Origin: Lachnospiraceae bacterium
Lineage (GTDB): Bacteria > Bacillota > Clostridia > Lachnospirales > Lachnospiraceae
Assembly: GCA_024698145.1 (NCBI GenBank)
Contig: JAILRO010000041.1
Span: forward strand, 1 to 40,546
Length of the DNA: 40,546 nt
Direction of reading: 5' to 3'
Numbering within the stretch: position 1 is the stretch's first letter; each line of letters starts with the position of its first letter. The position numbers and the translations under genes are program-made. Below, piece after piece: positions 26,056-33,245 of this stretch. Below the pieces are notes generated by a model. That model was given only the letters and a program-made list of their open reading frames with translations. It ran no database searches and was not told the DNA's origin.

Positions 26056-26474
26056 GGGCTTATGACGATATAATTAATCTTCCACATCCAACATCGGCCA
26101 ATCATCCGCGCATGAGTATGCATAACCGTGCAGCTCAATTTGCGCCTTTTGCGGCACTTACCGGTTATGAGGATGCAATCGATGAGGAAGGAAGACTAAC
26201 CGAGGACAAGATTGAGCTGGATGAACAACGTCGTGAGTTGTTGGATGAGAAAATAAGAATGTTAATGGATCATAAGGAGTTAAATCCGTCCGTAAAGATT
26301 ACTTATTATGTGCCGGATGAGAAGAAAGAGGGCGGCGCCTACAAGGAGCATGTCGGCACGATTAAGAAGATTGATACGCTCAAACATATCATTTGTTTTG
26401 ATGATGGCGTTGAGCTATCGGTTGAAAACCTGTTCGATGTTGAAAGTTCAATCTTTAATGGGATATTCGATTAA
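26052..26474 (+). CDS. YolD-like protein
   Basis: This 140-residue cytoplasmic protein resembles the YolD family, which pairs with Y-family polymerases and has been proposed to be UmuD-like in Gram-positives. Visible features are the conserved RMSMHNRAAQFAPFAAL segment (about 20-36), a charged helical middle, and a C-terminal beta part with ITYYVPD and IICFDDGVELSVENLFDV, which looks like a YolD SH3-like fold. The ATG overlaps the polymerase stop (ATGA), so expression is coupled. It ends the run; a fresh promoter begins 17 bases after its stop. Confidence 0.85.
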   Translation: MRAYDDIINLPHPTSANHPRMSMHNRAAQFAPFAALTGYEDAIDEEGRLTEDKIELDEQRRELLDEKIRMLMDHKELNPSVKITYYVPDEKKEGGAYKEHVGTIKKIDTLKHIICFDDGVELSVENLFDVESSIFNGIFD

Positions 26475-26490
26475 TTTTCAGAAAATTGTA

Positions 26491-26519
26491 TTGACAATAC
26501 CCAAAATAAGTGTTAAAAT
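26491..26519 (+). promoter_or_regulatory. Consensus promoter for the riboswitch-controlled gene
   Basis: TTGACA (26491-26496) and TAAAAT (26514-26519) are separated by 17 bases. Transcription would begin near 26526, just before the c-di-GMP aptamer, so the riboswitch is carried at the very 5' end of the leader. Confidence 0.8.
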
Positions 26520-26531
26520 AATCAGTAAATT

Positions 26532-26606
26532 AAATATATGGGCAAAACAAGGGAAACTTTGTGACGCAAAGCTATAGGGCCTTTAACATGGCAGCCAGTT
26601 GCTTTT
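26532..26606 (+). ncRNA. Cyclic di-GMP-I (GEMM-I) riboswitch aptamer
   Basis: The sequence matches the GEMM-I consensus closely. It has GGCAAAAC, a P2 hairpin closed by a GAAA tetraloop (CAAGG/CTTTG), the invariant GACGCAAAGC, then CTATAGGGCC, ATGGCAGCCAG and a closing TTGC. The aptamer core is about 26540-26606. It lies between a consensus promoter and a secreted transglutaminase-like gene. The 5' strand 26532-26544 can also pair with 26653-26665 inside the downstream terminator arm, which gives the switching mechanism. Confidence 0.93.
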
Positions 26607-26647
26607 CTGATTGATGTCAGAGAATATTACTAGATTTGGGATGTAGA

Positions 26648-26690
26648 AACATTGCTCATATATTTGTTGTGAGTGATGTTTTTTTATTTT
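26648..26690 (+). terminator. Riboswitch-controlled terminator (expression platform)
   Basis: An 11-bp stem (26648-26658 with 26670-26680, two G-U pairs) is followed by TTTTTATTTT, directly before the ribosome-binding site of the transglutaminase gene. Its left arm is the partner of the alternative pairing with the aptamer's 5' strand, so aptamer formation should release it and stop transcription. Confidence 0.85.
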
Positions 26691-26708
26691 CCAAAGAAGG
26701 TAATGATT

Positions 26709-28310
26709 ATGAGATATGAATTGAGACTGAAAAATTTAATAGCATTATTTTTCTTAGCAGTCTTATTTGTGATTTCGTCCGGTAGATTTGTAAAAGCTGC
26801 AGAGATTGAGGATGAAATTACGGAAGCTATAGAAGAGCAGGGATATTATGAAACCGAGCTTTCAGAGTATTCCGTTATGAAGGAAAGGTACAGTAGTATC
26901 GCTACGGCATCATTTACAAGATATAATCCTTTAACTACAGCGGTTGAAGACAGGGACTGGCTATCGTACAGAACAACGTATGTATATGATCAGATGAACT
27001 CTTCAGAGAAGGCGCTGTATCAAAGACTTGAGGAGAATTGCATTTATTATGCTAAGAACAGTAGCGTTGATGCTATAGAATTAAAGGACTCGTATGGTAA
27101 TAAAGCCGATTATCTTTCACCCGTGTCATACACTGGTTTGACATTGAAGGAGATGACTAAGGTAGTTCAGCTTTTTATATACAACAATCCGCAGTATTAT
27201 TTCACAACGACAGCTTACGCATATAACACGGATACTAAGCAGGTTTATCTGTATTGTTATCCGGAGTTTGCTGACGGTGATGATAGGGCGGAAGTAACTA
27301 ATGATATTTTCGATACAGTTGATTTGTGGTTATCAGAGATTGAAACTGACAATTCGCTAGCAATCGATATAGAGAAGGCGGCACATGATCTGCTCTGTAG
27401 TGAAGTTATCTATGAAAATGGAACCTTCAGCCAGTCCATATACAGTGTTCTGGCTACGGGAAAAAGTGTGTGTGCAGGATATTCATTAACGTTTGAGTTG
27501 CTTATGAACGCCGCTGGGATACCTACCGTTGCTACATTTAGTGACGTTCATGCTTGGAACAAGATAAAACTTGATGACAATTGGTATGCGGTTGATGTTA
27601 CATGGGATGATGGTGGCAATGTGTCGCAGATTCATTACACCTATTACAACATGTCCGATGTTAATATCAAGAAGTATGATATCGGAAGCGCAGCATATGC
27701 TCATGATGAGAAGTTGTCGTCTTATTATCCAAAGGCTTCGTCTGATTATGTTGGGGGACAGAGTGGTGACGAAGATGATGTGATAATAGGTGGACAACAA
27801 GATGAGCAACCTGGGGAGGTTACGGTTGAGCTATCCGATAATCAGGAGGCCGAGCAGATAGAGGATGCTTCCCAAGACGAGGTTTTGGATGAGCAGACGA
27901 AAGAGGGTGTAGTGCCTGCTTCGCAGGAAACAACGCCGGTTATTGATACGGTAACCGAGACTGCCGAGACAGACGATGTCGAAGACGAGGAGGAAGAAGA
28001 GTTCGATGATGAGGAGGACATCGAACTTGAACCTTCAAGTATTAAGAAGCTCAAAGCAGGCAAAAAGAAATGTAAGGTTACATGGAAGAAGATAAAAGAT
28101 ATTGATGGTTATGAGCTTTGCATAAGCACTTCTAAGAAGTTTAATAAGAGTGTGAAATATGTCAAGGCTTCCAATAAAGAGACTTCTCTAACACTTAAGA
28201 AGTTGAAAAAAGGTAAAACTTATTATATTCGTATCCGCACCTATAAGAAGATTGATGGATACAAGTGTGTGTCAGATTGGTCGGGCGTTAAAAAGGTTTC
28301 TCTCAAATAG
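26709..28310 (+). CDS. Secreted transglutaminase-like cysteine protease/peptidase with fibronectin III-like domain
   Basis: This 533-residue secreted protein is under c-di-GMP riboswitch control. A signal peptide lies at about 1-33 (cleavage near VKAAE). The transglutaminase-like core (about 140-330) has the Cys-His-Asp triad: C255 in SVCAGYS, H281 in VHAWN and D296 in DVTWDD. A long acidic linker (about 345-440) follows, then a C-terminal fibronectin III-like domain that is Lys-rich (about 445-533) and could bind wall polymers. Such domains are often peptidases or wall-modifying enzymes rather than cross-linkers. The ATG at 26709 is chosen because AGAAGG lies eight bases upstream; the frame's earlier codons fall inside the terminator stem. 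A terminator follows. Confidence 0.87.
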   Translation: MRYELRLKNLIALFFLAVLFVISSGRFVKAAEIEDEITEAIEEQGYYETELSEYSVMKERYSSIATASFTRYNPLTTAVEDRDWLSYRTTYVYDQMNSSEKALYQRLEENCIYYAKNSSVDAIELKDSYGNKADYLSPVSYTGLTLKEMTKVVQLFIYNNPQYYFTTTAYAYNTDTKQVYLYCYPEFADGDDRAEVTNDIFDTVDLWLSEIETDNSLAIDIEKAAHDLLCSEVIYENGTFSQSIYSVLATGKSVCAGYSLTFELLMNAAGIPTVATFSDVHAWNKIKLDDNWYAVDVTWDDGGNVSQIHYTYYNMSDVNIKKYDIGSAAYAHDEKLSSYYPKASSDYVGGQSGDEDDVIIGGQQDEQPGEVTVELSDNQEAEQIEDASQDEVLDEQTKEGVVPASQETTPVIDTVTETAETDDVEDEEEEEFDDEEDIELEPSSIKKLKAGKKKCKVTWKKIKDIDGYELCISTSKKFNKSVKYVKASNKETSLTLKKLKKGKTYYIRIRTYKKIDGYKCVSDWSGVKKVSLK

Positions 28311-28348
28311 TTATAATGTCCGATAAAACATAATTCCCCTTTACAAGA

Positions 28349-28385
28349 CCGTCATGCTGCATTTTTGTGCAGTATGGCGGTTTTT
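28349..28385 (+). terminator. Intrinsic terminator after the transglutaminase gene
   Basis: A 13-bp stem with two G-U pairs (28349-28361 with 28368-28380) and a 6-base loop is followed by TTTTT. It separates the riboswitch unit from the amidase gene. Confidence 0.85.
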
Positions 28386-28507
28386 CCGTGCGTTAGGTTA
28401 AAAGATGTGTTAAGATAACGTCAGAGTTTTTGCTTTTTAAGAATGTATAATGTACATTTCATAATATATATACATATAAGTTACGAGTAATTGGGAGATT
28501 ATCGATT

Positions 28508-29764
28508 ATGAAAAGATTGCGTTTGGGAATATGTATTTGGGGTTTGATTTTGATTGGATTAACGACTGTTACGGTTAAGGCATCTTCGCAAGAAGGAAAG
28601 GTTGTTATTGCATTAGATCCCGGACACGGTGGTGAGGAAAAAGGTGCCGATTATTATGGGGAGAGAGAAAAAGATATCAATTTACAGATTGCCCGATACG
28701 TAAAGGAAGGTTTGGAACAATACGATGGTGTTGAAGTTGTGCTGACAAGAGATGATGATGTAGAACTAGGGTTGAAGGATAGAGCAGACAGAGCCGCATC
28801 TGCAGGTGCTGACATGTTTATAAGTCTTCACTGTAATGCGAGCGCATCGCATCAAAGCAACGGAGCATCCGTCTATATAAGTACGGGAGAGTATAACAGG
28901 AAAAGTCTTATGGACTTTGCTGATTACTTCTTGGGAGAGTTTGAAGCCATAGGTCTTAGAAATGCAGGAACATTTGCAAGGGTAACACAGATGGGTTACA
29001 GAAGAAATGACGGCAGCTTTCAGGATTATTATGGAGTGTTACGCCATGCTTACAATAATGGGATTCCTGCGTTGTTAGTCGAGCATTGTTTTATGGATAG
29101 TCCAAAGGATTGGAAGTTTGTACGAAGTGATGAGGGCATCAAGAAGCTTGCCGATGCAGATGTGTCTGCTATAGTGGCTTACTACGGATTAAAGTTAAGT
29201 GACGGCGGCATTTACGAGGGAAAACACGCCAAAGTGTATGGAGCAACTTCAAAGGGAGTTGGAATGAACTGTTATGACGCGCCGAAACTTACGGGGATTG
29301 AACTTGTAGAGTATGACGGCAAGACGCCGGCGGTTGCAAAGTATAAGGTGAGTCTGGAAGATAAAGTCGGAGTCTCATCTATATACCTTGTGTACAAGAA
29401 CGGTTCCGGCAACAGCGTGACTGTAAGCCTGATGATAAATGAACCTCTAAAAACCGGAAACCATGAGCTTATGGCATATATACCGGATGGAATGGAACTT
29501 TGCAATCACACTTTATCCTATGTTGGTATGTATAACGTAGCCGGTTACGATGCGGGATATAATTATGCCGGTGGCTCTCTCATTGGTTTTGGTAAATGTG
29601 ATTGGTTAAATGAGTTTGTTTATAATGGTGTGGCGAATCTTCCTGTCACTGTTAAAGGAGAATTGTCTAAAGCCTACATAAAAAAACTTGACTGTGAAAT
29701 AAATTTGGGAATAAAAAGAAGACAGGACGTATATCCTGTCTCCTTGATAAATGCTTCAAATTAG
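28508..29764 (+). CDS. Secreted N-acetylmuramoyl-L-alanine amidase (Amidase_3)
   Basis: This 418-residue secreted zinc hydrolase cuts the bond between MurNAc and the stem peptide of peptidoglycan. It has a signal peptide (about 1-25). The Amidase_3 domain (about 30-225) has zinc ligands H40 (DPGHGG), E54 (GEREKD) and H108 (SLHCNAS), and the catalytic E192 in LLVEHCFM. The C-terminal part (about 255-365) resembles a GBS Bsp-like Ig-type repeat and may position the enzyme at the wall. The ATG follows a GGGAG site. A TATAAT at 28446-28451 is the best upstream promoter element but lacks a clear -35. It converges on the PilZ gene with a 4-base overlap of the stop codons. Confidence 0.93.
   Translation: MKRLRLGICIWGLILIGLTTVTVKASSQEGKVVIALDPGHGGEEKGADYYGEREKDINLQIARYVKEGLEQYDGVEVVLTRDDDVELGLKDRADRAASAGADMFISLHCNASASHQSNGASVYISTGEYNRKSLMDFADYFLGEFEAIGLRNAGTFARVTQMGYRRNDGSFQDYYGVLRHAYNNGIPALLVEHCFMDSPKDWKFVRSDEGIKKLADADVSAIVAYYGLKLSDGGIYEGKHAKVYGATSKGVGMNCYDAPKLTGIELVEYDGKTPAVAKYKVSLEDKVGVSSIYLVYKNGSGNSVTVSLMINEPLKTGNHELMAYIPDGMELCNHTLSYVGMYNVAGYDAGYNYAGGSLIGFGKCDWLNEFVYNGVANLPVTVKGELSKAYIKKLDCEINLGIKRRQDVYPVSLINASN
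29715..29741 (-). terminator. Terminator of the PilZ gene, inside the antisense amidase coding end
   Basis: An 8-bp stem AGACAGGA/TCCTGTCT (29720-29727 with 29734-29741) is followed on the minus strand by TTCTTTTTATT. On the plus strand there is no T-run, so it acts for the PilZ gene only, although it lies in the last codons of the amidase gene. Confidence 0.7.
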
Positions 29765-30126
29765 TGCTGTTCTGCTTCGTGGTCAACAAGTTTCTCGTAG
29801 TCATCAAAAACATAATTGAAGATGCCTGCAAGACCTACGAATTCACAACCGTATCTGTAATTGCCGTCTTCTAATTCGGTTACGTTAAGAATCTTTACAA
29901 CAGTAAGAATCTTCTGTTCAGACGATTCCATAACTATCGTTGCGTTGAAATAGTAACCTTCAGGAAGGTATGTAGATGTTGTAAAACCGATACCTGCCTT
30001 GCTGATATCAAATACGTGAATCTCAGCATCAAGATCGCTTATCTTGTTATTGTCCTGTTTGAATACTTCAGATACTTCAAGATTTAACTGAATCGGAAGT
30101 CTCTTGTATCTACGTTTTTCGCTCAT
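29761..30126 (-). CDS. PilZ-domain c-di-GMP receptor
   Basis: This 121-residue single-domain protein is predicted to bind cyclic di-GMP and pass the signal by contact with a partner. The two hallmark sites are present: RxxxR at R5-R9 in KRRYKR and DxSxxG at D40-S42-G45 in DISKAGIGF. No membrane helix or YcgR N-domain is present. A GGAGG site precedes the ATG. A promoter is predicted at 30191-30219. It overlaps the convergent amidase gene by 4 bases. With the GGDEF, HD-GYP and riboswitch nearby, it completes a local c-di-GMP circuit; its target cannot be deduced. Confidence 0.92.
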   Translation of the reverse strand: MSEKRRYKRLPIQLNLEVSEVFKQDNNKISDLDAEIHVFDISKAGIGFTTSTYLPEGYYFNATIVMESSEQKILTVVKILNVTELEDGNYRYGCEFVGLAGIFNYVFDDYEKLVDHEAEQH

Positions 30127-30190
30127 ATTGCGTCCTCCAATCGTCGTTTAAAATATCGATTTGAAATACGTTCTTAAGTCATATGCGTAT

Positions 30191-30219
30191 ATTGTAACAT
30201 AAGCCTTGCAAAATAACAA
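30191..30219 (-). promoter_or_regulatory. Predicted promoter of the PilZ gene
   Basis: On the minus strand, TTGTTA (30214-30219) and TACAAT (30191-30196) are separated by 17 bases, about 65 bases before the ATG. It is back to back with the purB promoter: the two -35 boxes are 18 bases apart. Confidence 0.6.
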
Positions 30220-30237
30220 ATAAAATCGCTTTTTCAT

Positions 30238-30266
30238 TTGACAATTTGTTCTAAAACAGTTACTAT
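30238..30266 (+). promoter_or_regulatory. Predicted promoter for purB
   Basis: A perfect TTGACA (30238-30243) and TACTAT (30261-30266) are spaced by 17 bases. The leader of about 90 bases before purB contains no recognised purine (xpt-type) riboswitch or PurR PurBox. Confidence 0.65.
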
Positions 30267-30361
30267 TTTGGTTGAGTGTATAAATATACAGTAACTTCGC
30301 GGGCACCATTTTTTAATGTAAGTGCTATGCGGTCAAAATATAAATATTTTTAGGAGGCACT

Positions 30362-31810
30362 ATGAAAGATAAATACGTAAGCCCATTATCAGAAAGATAC
30401 GCAAGCAAGGAGATGCAGTACATTTTCTCTCCTGATATGAAGTTTAAGACATGGAGAAAACTTTGGATTGCATTGGCAGAGACAGAGAAAGAGTTAGGTC
30501 TTTCAGAGAATGGTAATCCTGTTATTACCGATGAACAGATAGAGGAACTTAAAGCATTTGCTAATGATATCAATTACGATGTTGCTAAGAAGAGAGAGAA
30601 GCTTGTACGTCATGATGTTATGAGTCATGTGTACGCATACGGTAAGCAGTGTCCGGCTGCAGCGGGAATCATACACTTAGGTGCAACAAGCTGTTATGTT
30701 GGTGATAATACAGATGTTATTATAATGACAGAGGCTATGAAGCTTGTCAGAAAGAAGCTTCTCAATGTTATTAATGAACTTTCGAAGTTCGCTATGGAAT
30801 ACAAGGATCTTCCTACTTTGGCATTTACACATTTCCAGCCTGCACAGCCTACAACAGTTGGTAAGCGTGCAACTTTATGGATGGAAGAGCTTATGCTCGA
30901 CTTATCAGATCTTGATTATATGATAAGCCAGCAGAAGTTACTTGGTTGTAAGGGAACTACAGGAACACAGGCAAGTTTCTTGGAGCTCTTTAACGGAGAC
31001 CATGAGACTGTTAGAAAGATTGACGGAATGATTGCCGAGAAGATGGGATTTGACGATTGTTATCCTGTATCCGGACAGACATACTCTCGTAAGGTAGATA
31101 CAAGAGTGCTCAACGTACTTTCGGGAATTGCACAGAGTGCTCACAAGTTCTCCAATGATATTCGTTTGCTTCAGCATTTGAAGGAGATAGAGGAACCGTT
31201 CGAGAAGAACCAGATTGGTTCATCAGCTATGGCATATAAGAGAAATCCGATGCGTTCAGAAAGAATCGCTTCACTTGCCAACTATGTTATGGTAGATGCG
31301 CTTAATCCTGCAATCGTTGCAGCAACACAGTGGTTTGAAAGAACACTTGATGATTCGGCAAACAAGAGAATTTCCGTACCGGAAGCATTTCTTGCAATAG
31401 ACGGAATACTTGACCTTTACTTAAACGTAGTGGATGGTCTTGTTGTATATGATAAGGTTATTTATCAGAGATTCATGAAGGAGATTCCTTTCATGGCAAC
31501 TGAGAATATAATGATGGATGCCGTTAAGCGTGGCGGTGACCGTCAGGAGTTACATGAGAAGATAAGAGAGCATTCTATGGCAGCCGGTATGGTTGTTAAG
31601 AAAGAGGGTAAGGAGAACGATTTGGTAGACAGAATCGCTAACGACCCGGCATTTGGAATGACTAAGGAAATGATACAGGAAGTATTGGATCCTAAGAACT
31701 TTGTAGGACGTGCACCGGAGCAGACAGAAGAGTTTGTTAATGAAGTAGTTAAGCCGGTATTGGATGCTAACAGTGCACTTCTTGGATTGACAGCAGAAAT
31801 TAATGTATAA
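30362..31810 (+). CDS. purB: Adenylosuccinate lyase
   Basis: This 482-residue member of the fumarase/aspartase superfamily catalyses two steps of purine synthesis, cleaving SAICAR and adenylosuccinate to release fumarate. The signature loop GSSAMAYKRNPMRSER is present (about 284-299), as are HLGATSCYVGDNTD (about 101-114) and LAFTHFQPAQPTTVGKR, which carry the conserved catalytic-site residues. Length fits the longer eukaryote/Clostridia-type enzymes. The ATG follows a near-perfect AGGAGG site. The citrate synthase gene starts 17 bases downstream, so the two are probably co-transcribed. Confidence 0.95.
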   Translation: MKDKYVSPLSERYASKEMQYIFSPDMKFKTWRKLWIALAETEKELGLSENGNPVITDEQIEELKAFANDINYDVAKKREKLVRHDVMSHVYAYGKQCPAAAGIIHLGATSCYVGDNTDVIIMTEAMKLVRKKLLNVINELSKFAMEYKDLPTLAFTHFQPAQPTTVGKRATLWMEELMLDLSDLDYMISQQKLLGCKGTTGTQASFLELFNGDHETVRKIDGMIAEKMGFDDCYPVSGQTYSRKVDTRVLNVLSGIAQSAHKFSNDIRLLQHLKEIEEPFEKNQIGSSAMAYKRNPMRSERIASLANYVMVDALNPAIVAATQWFERTLDDSANKRISVPEAFLAIDGILDLYLNVVDGLVVYDKVIYQRFMKEIPFMATENIMMDAVKRGGDRQELHEKIREHSMAAGMVVKKEGKENDLVDRIANDPAFGMTKEMIQEVLDPKNFVGRAPEQTEEFVNEVVKPVLDANSALLGLTAEINV

Positions 31811-31827
31811 CAGGAAAGGGTGATTGT

Positions 31828-33213
31828 GTGAATAACAACCACAAAGAGAGAATAAATGAGTATTCAAAGGTAACTGATGAGATAAAAGGACTTTCTGAAC
31901 TTTGTCTTGAGAATCTTAAGATAGATCAGGATTTGTATTCTAAGTATGAGGTTAAGCGTGGTCTTCGTGACCTTGACGGCAAGGGTGTTTTGACAGGACT
32001 TACTGAGATTTCGAAAATCCAGTCGTACATTGTAGAAGACAATGATATGATACCTTGCGAAGGTAAGCTTTACTATCAGGGTGTTGATGTAGAAGATATC
32101 GTTGCAGGCTTCATGGAAGAAAAGAGATTCGGATTTGAAGAGACAGTATATCTTTTGTTGTTTGGAAAACTTCCTTCAAAAGATGAGCTTAAAATGGTGT
32201 CTGGTATATTGGCGGATTACAGAACCTCATTGCCGACACATTTTGTAAGAGATATTATTCTTAAGGCACCAAGTAAGGACATGATGAATACGCTTCAGAG
32301 AAGTGTGCTTACTTTATATGCTTATGATGAGAAGGCAGATGACATATCAATTCCAAACGTGTTAAGACAGTGCTTGCAGCTCATATCGGTTGTTCCGCTT
32401 CTTTCAGTATACGGTTATCAGGCATACAGTCATTATCATGATGGCAACAGTTTGTTTATACATACACCGAGAAAGGATTTGTCGACAGCAGAGAATATTC
32501 TTCATTTGCTTCGACCTGACAGTAAGTACAGTGAGTTAGAGGCAAGAATACTTGACCTTGCACTCGTTATTCATGCAGAGCATGGTGGAGGTAACAACTC
32601 AACATTTACAACTCATGTTGTAACATCATCAGGAACAGATACATATTCTTCAATGGCAGCTTCTCTTGGTTCCCTCAAAGGTCCTAAGCATGGTGGTGCC
32701 AACATCAAGGTTACCAAGATGTTTGAGGAGATGAAGAGTGAAGTTTCCGATTGGAATGATGATGAAGAGATTAAGGTATATCTGAAGAAATTGCTTCATA
32801 AGGAAGCATTCGATAAAGCAGGTCTTATATATGGTATGGGACATGCGGTTTACTCGATATCAGATCCAAGAGCTAAGGTATTCAAGGGCTTTGTAGAGAA
32901 ACTTTCTATCGAGAAAGGCTACCAGGACGAGTATCAGCTTTATGCCAATGTCGAGAGACTTGCACCGGAGGTTATTGCGGAAGAGAGAAAGATATACAAG
33001 GGTGTTAGTGCCAATGTCGATTTCTATTCGGGATTTGTTTATCAGATGCTTGGACTTCCGATGGAATTATTCACTCCGCTTTTCGCTGTTGCAAGAATGG
33101 CAGGCTGGAGTGCACACAGAATAGAAGAGTTAATTAATCAGGGCAAGATAATTCGTCCGGCATACAAAGCGGTTAAGAAGAATCAAACCTACATTCCTAT
33201 GGATGAAAGATAG
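31828..33213 (+). CDS. gltA: Citrate synthase
   Basis: This enzyme condenses oxaloacetate with acetyl-CoA; in this kind of anaerobe it probably feeds 2-oxoglutarate and glutamate synthesis by a partial TCA path. The 461-residue protein has an unusually long N-terminal extension (about 60 residues) before the core. The catalytic residues are H252 in HAEHGGGNNST, H339 in GMGHAVYSISDPR and D398 in NVDFYSG. A methylcitrate activity cannot be excluded. The gene starts at GTG, with AGGAAAGGG upstream, and shares an operon with purB. A hairpin terminator follows. Confidence 0.94.
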   Translation: MNNNHKERINEYSKVTDEIKGLSELCLENLKIDQDLYSKYEVKRGLRDLDGKGVLTGLTEISKIQSYIVEDNDMIPCEGKLYYQGVDVEDIVAGFMEEKRFGFEETVYLLLFGKLPSKDELKMVSGILADYRTSLPTHFVRDIILKAPSKDMMNTLQRSVLTLYAYDEKADDISIPNVLRQCLQLISVVPLLSVYGYQAYSHYHDGNSLFIHTPRKDLSTAENILHLLRPDSKYSELEARILDLALVIHAEHGGGNNSTFTTHVVTSSGTDTYSSMAASLGSLKGPKHGGANIKVTKMFEEMKSEVSDWNDDEEIKVYLKKLLHKEAFDKAGLIYGMGHAVYSISDPRAKVFKGFVEKLSIEKGYQDEYQLYANVERLAPEVIAEERKIYKGVSANVDFYSGFVYQMLGLPMELFTPLFAVARMAGWSAHRIEELINQGKIIRPAYKAVKKNQTYIPMDER

Positions 33214-33215
33214 GA

Positions 33216-33245
33216 AACAGCGGAGATTATTTCTCCGCTGTTTTT
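33216..33245. terminator. Intrinsic terminator between gltA and the convergent histidine kinase
   Basis: An 11-bp stem AACAGCGGAGA/TCTCCGCTGTT (33216-33226 with 33232-33242) is followed by a T-run on the plus strand. On the minus strand it is followed by TTTCCTATCTTTC, so it may also serve the kinase gene, whose last codons overlap it. Confidence 0.85.

Noticed and set aside
30267-30361. Purine riboswitch in the purB leader
   Set aside because: The leader lacks the conserved purine-aptamer core and paired arms; only AT-rich sequence and a ribosome site are seen.
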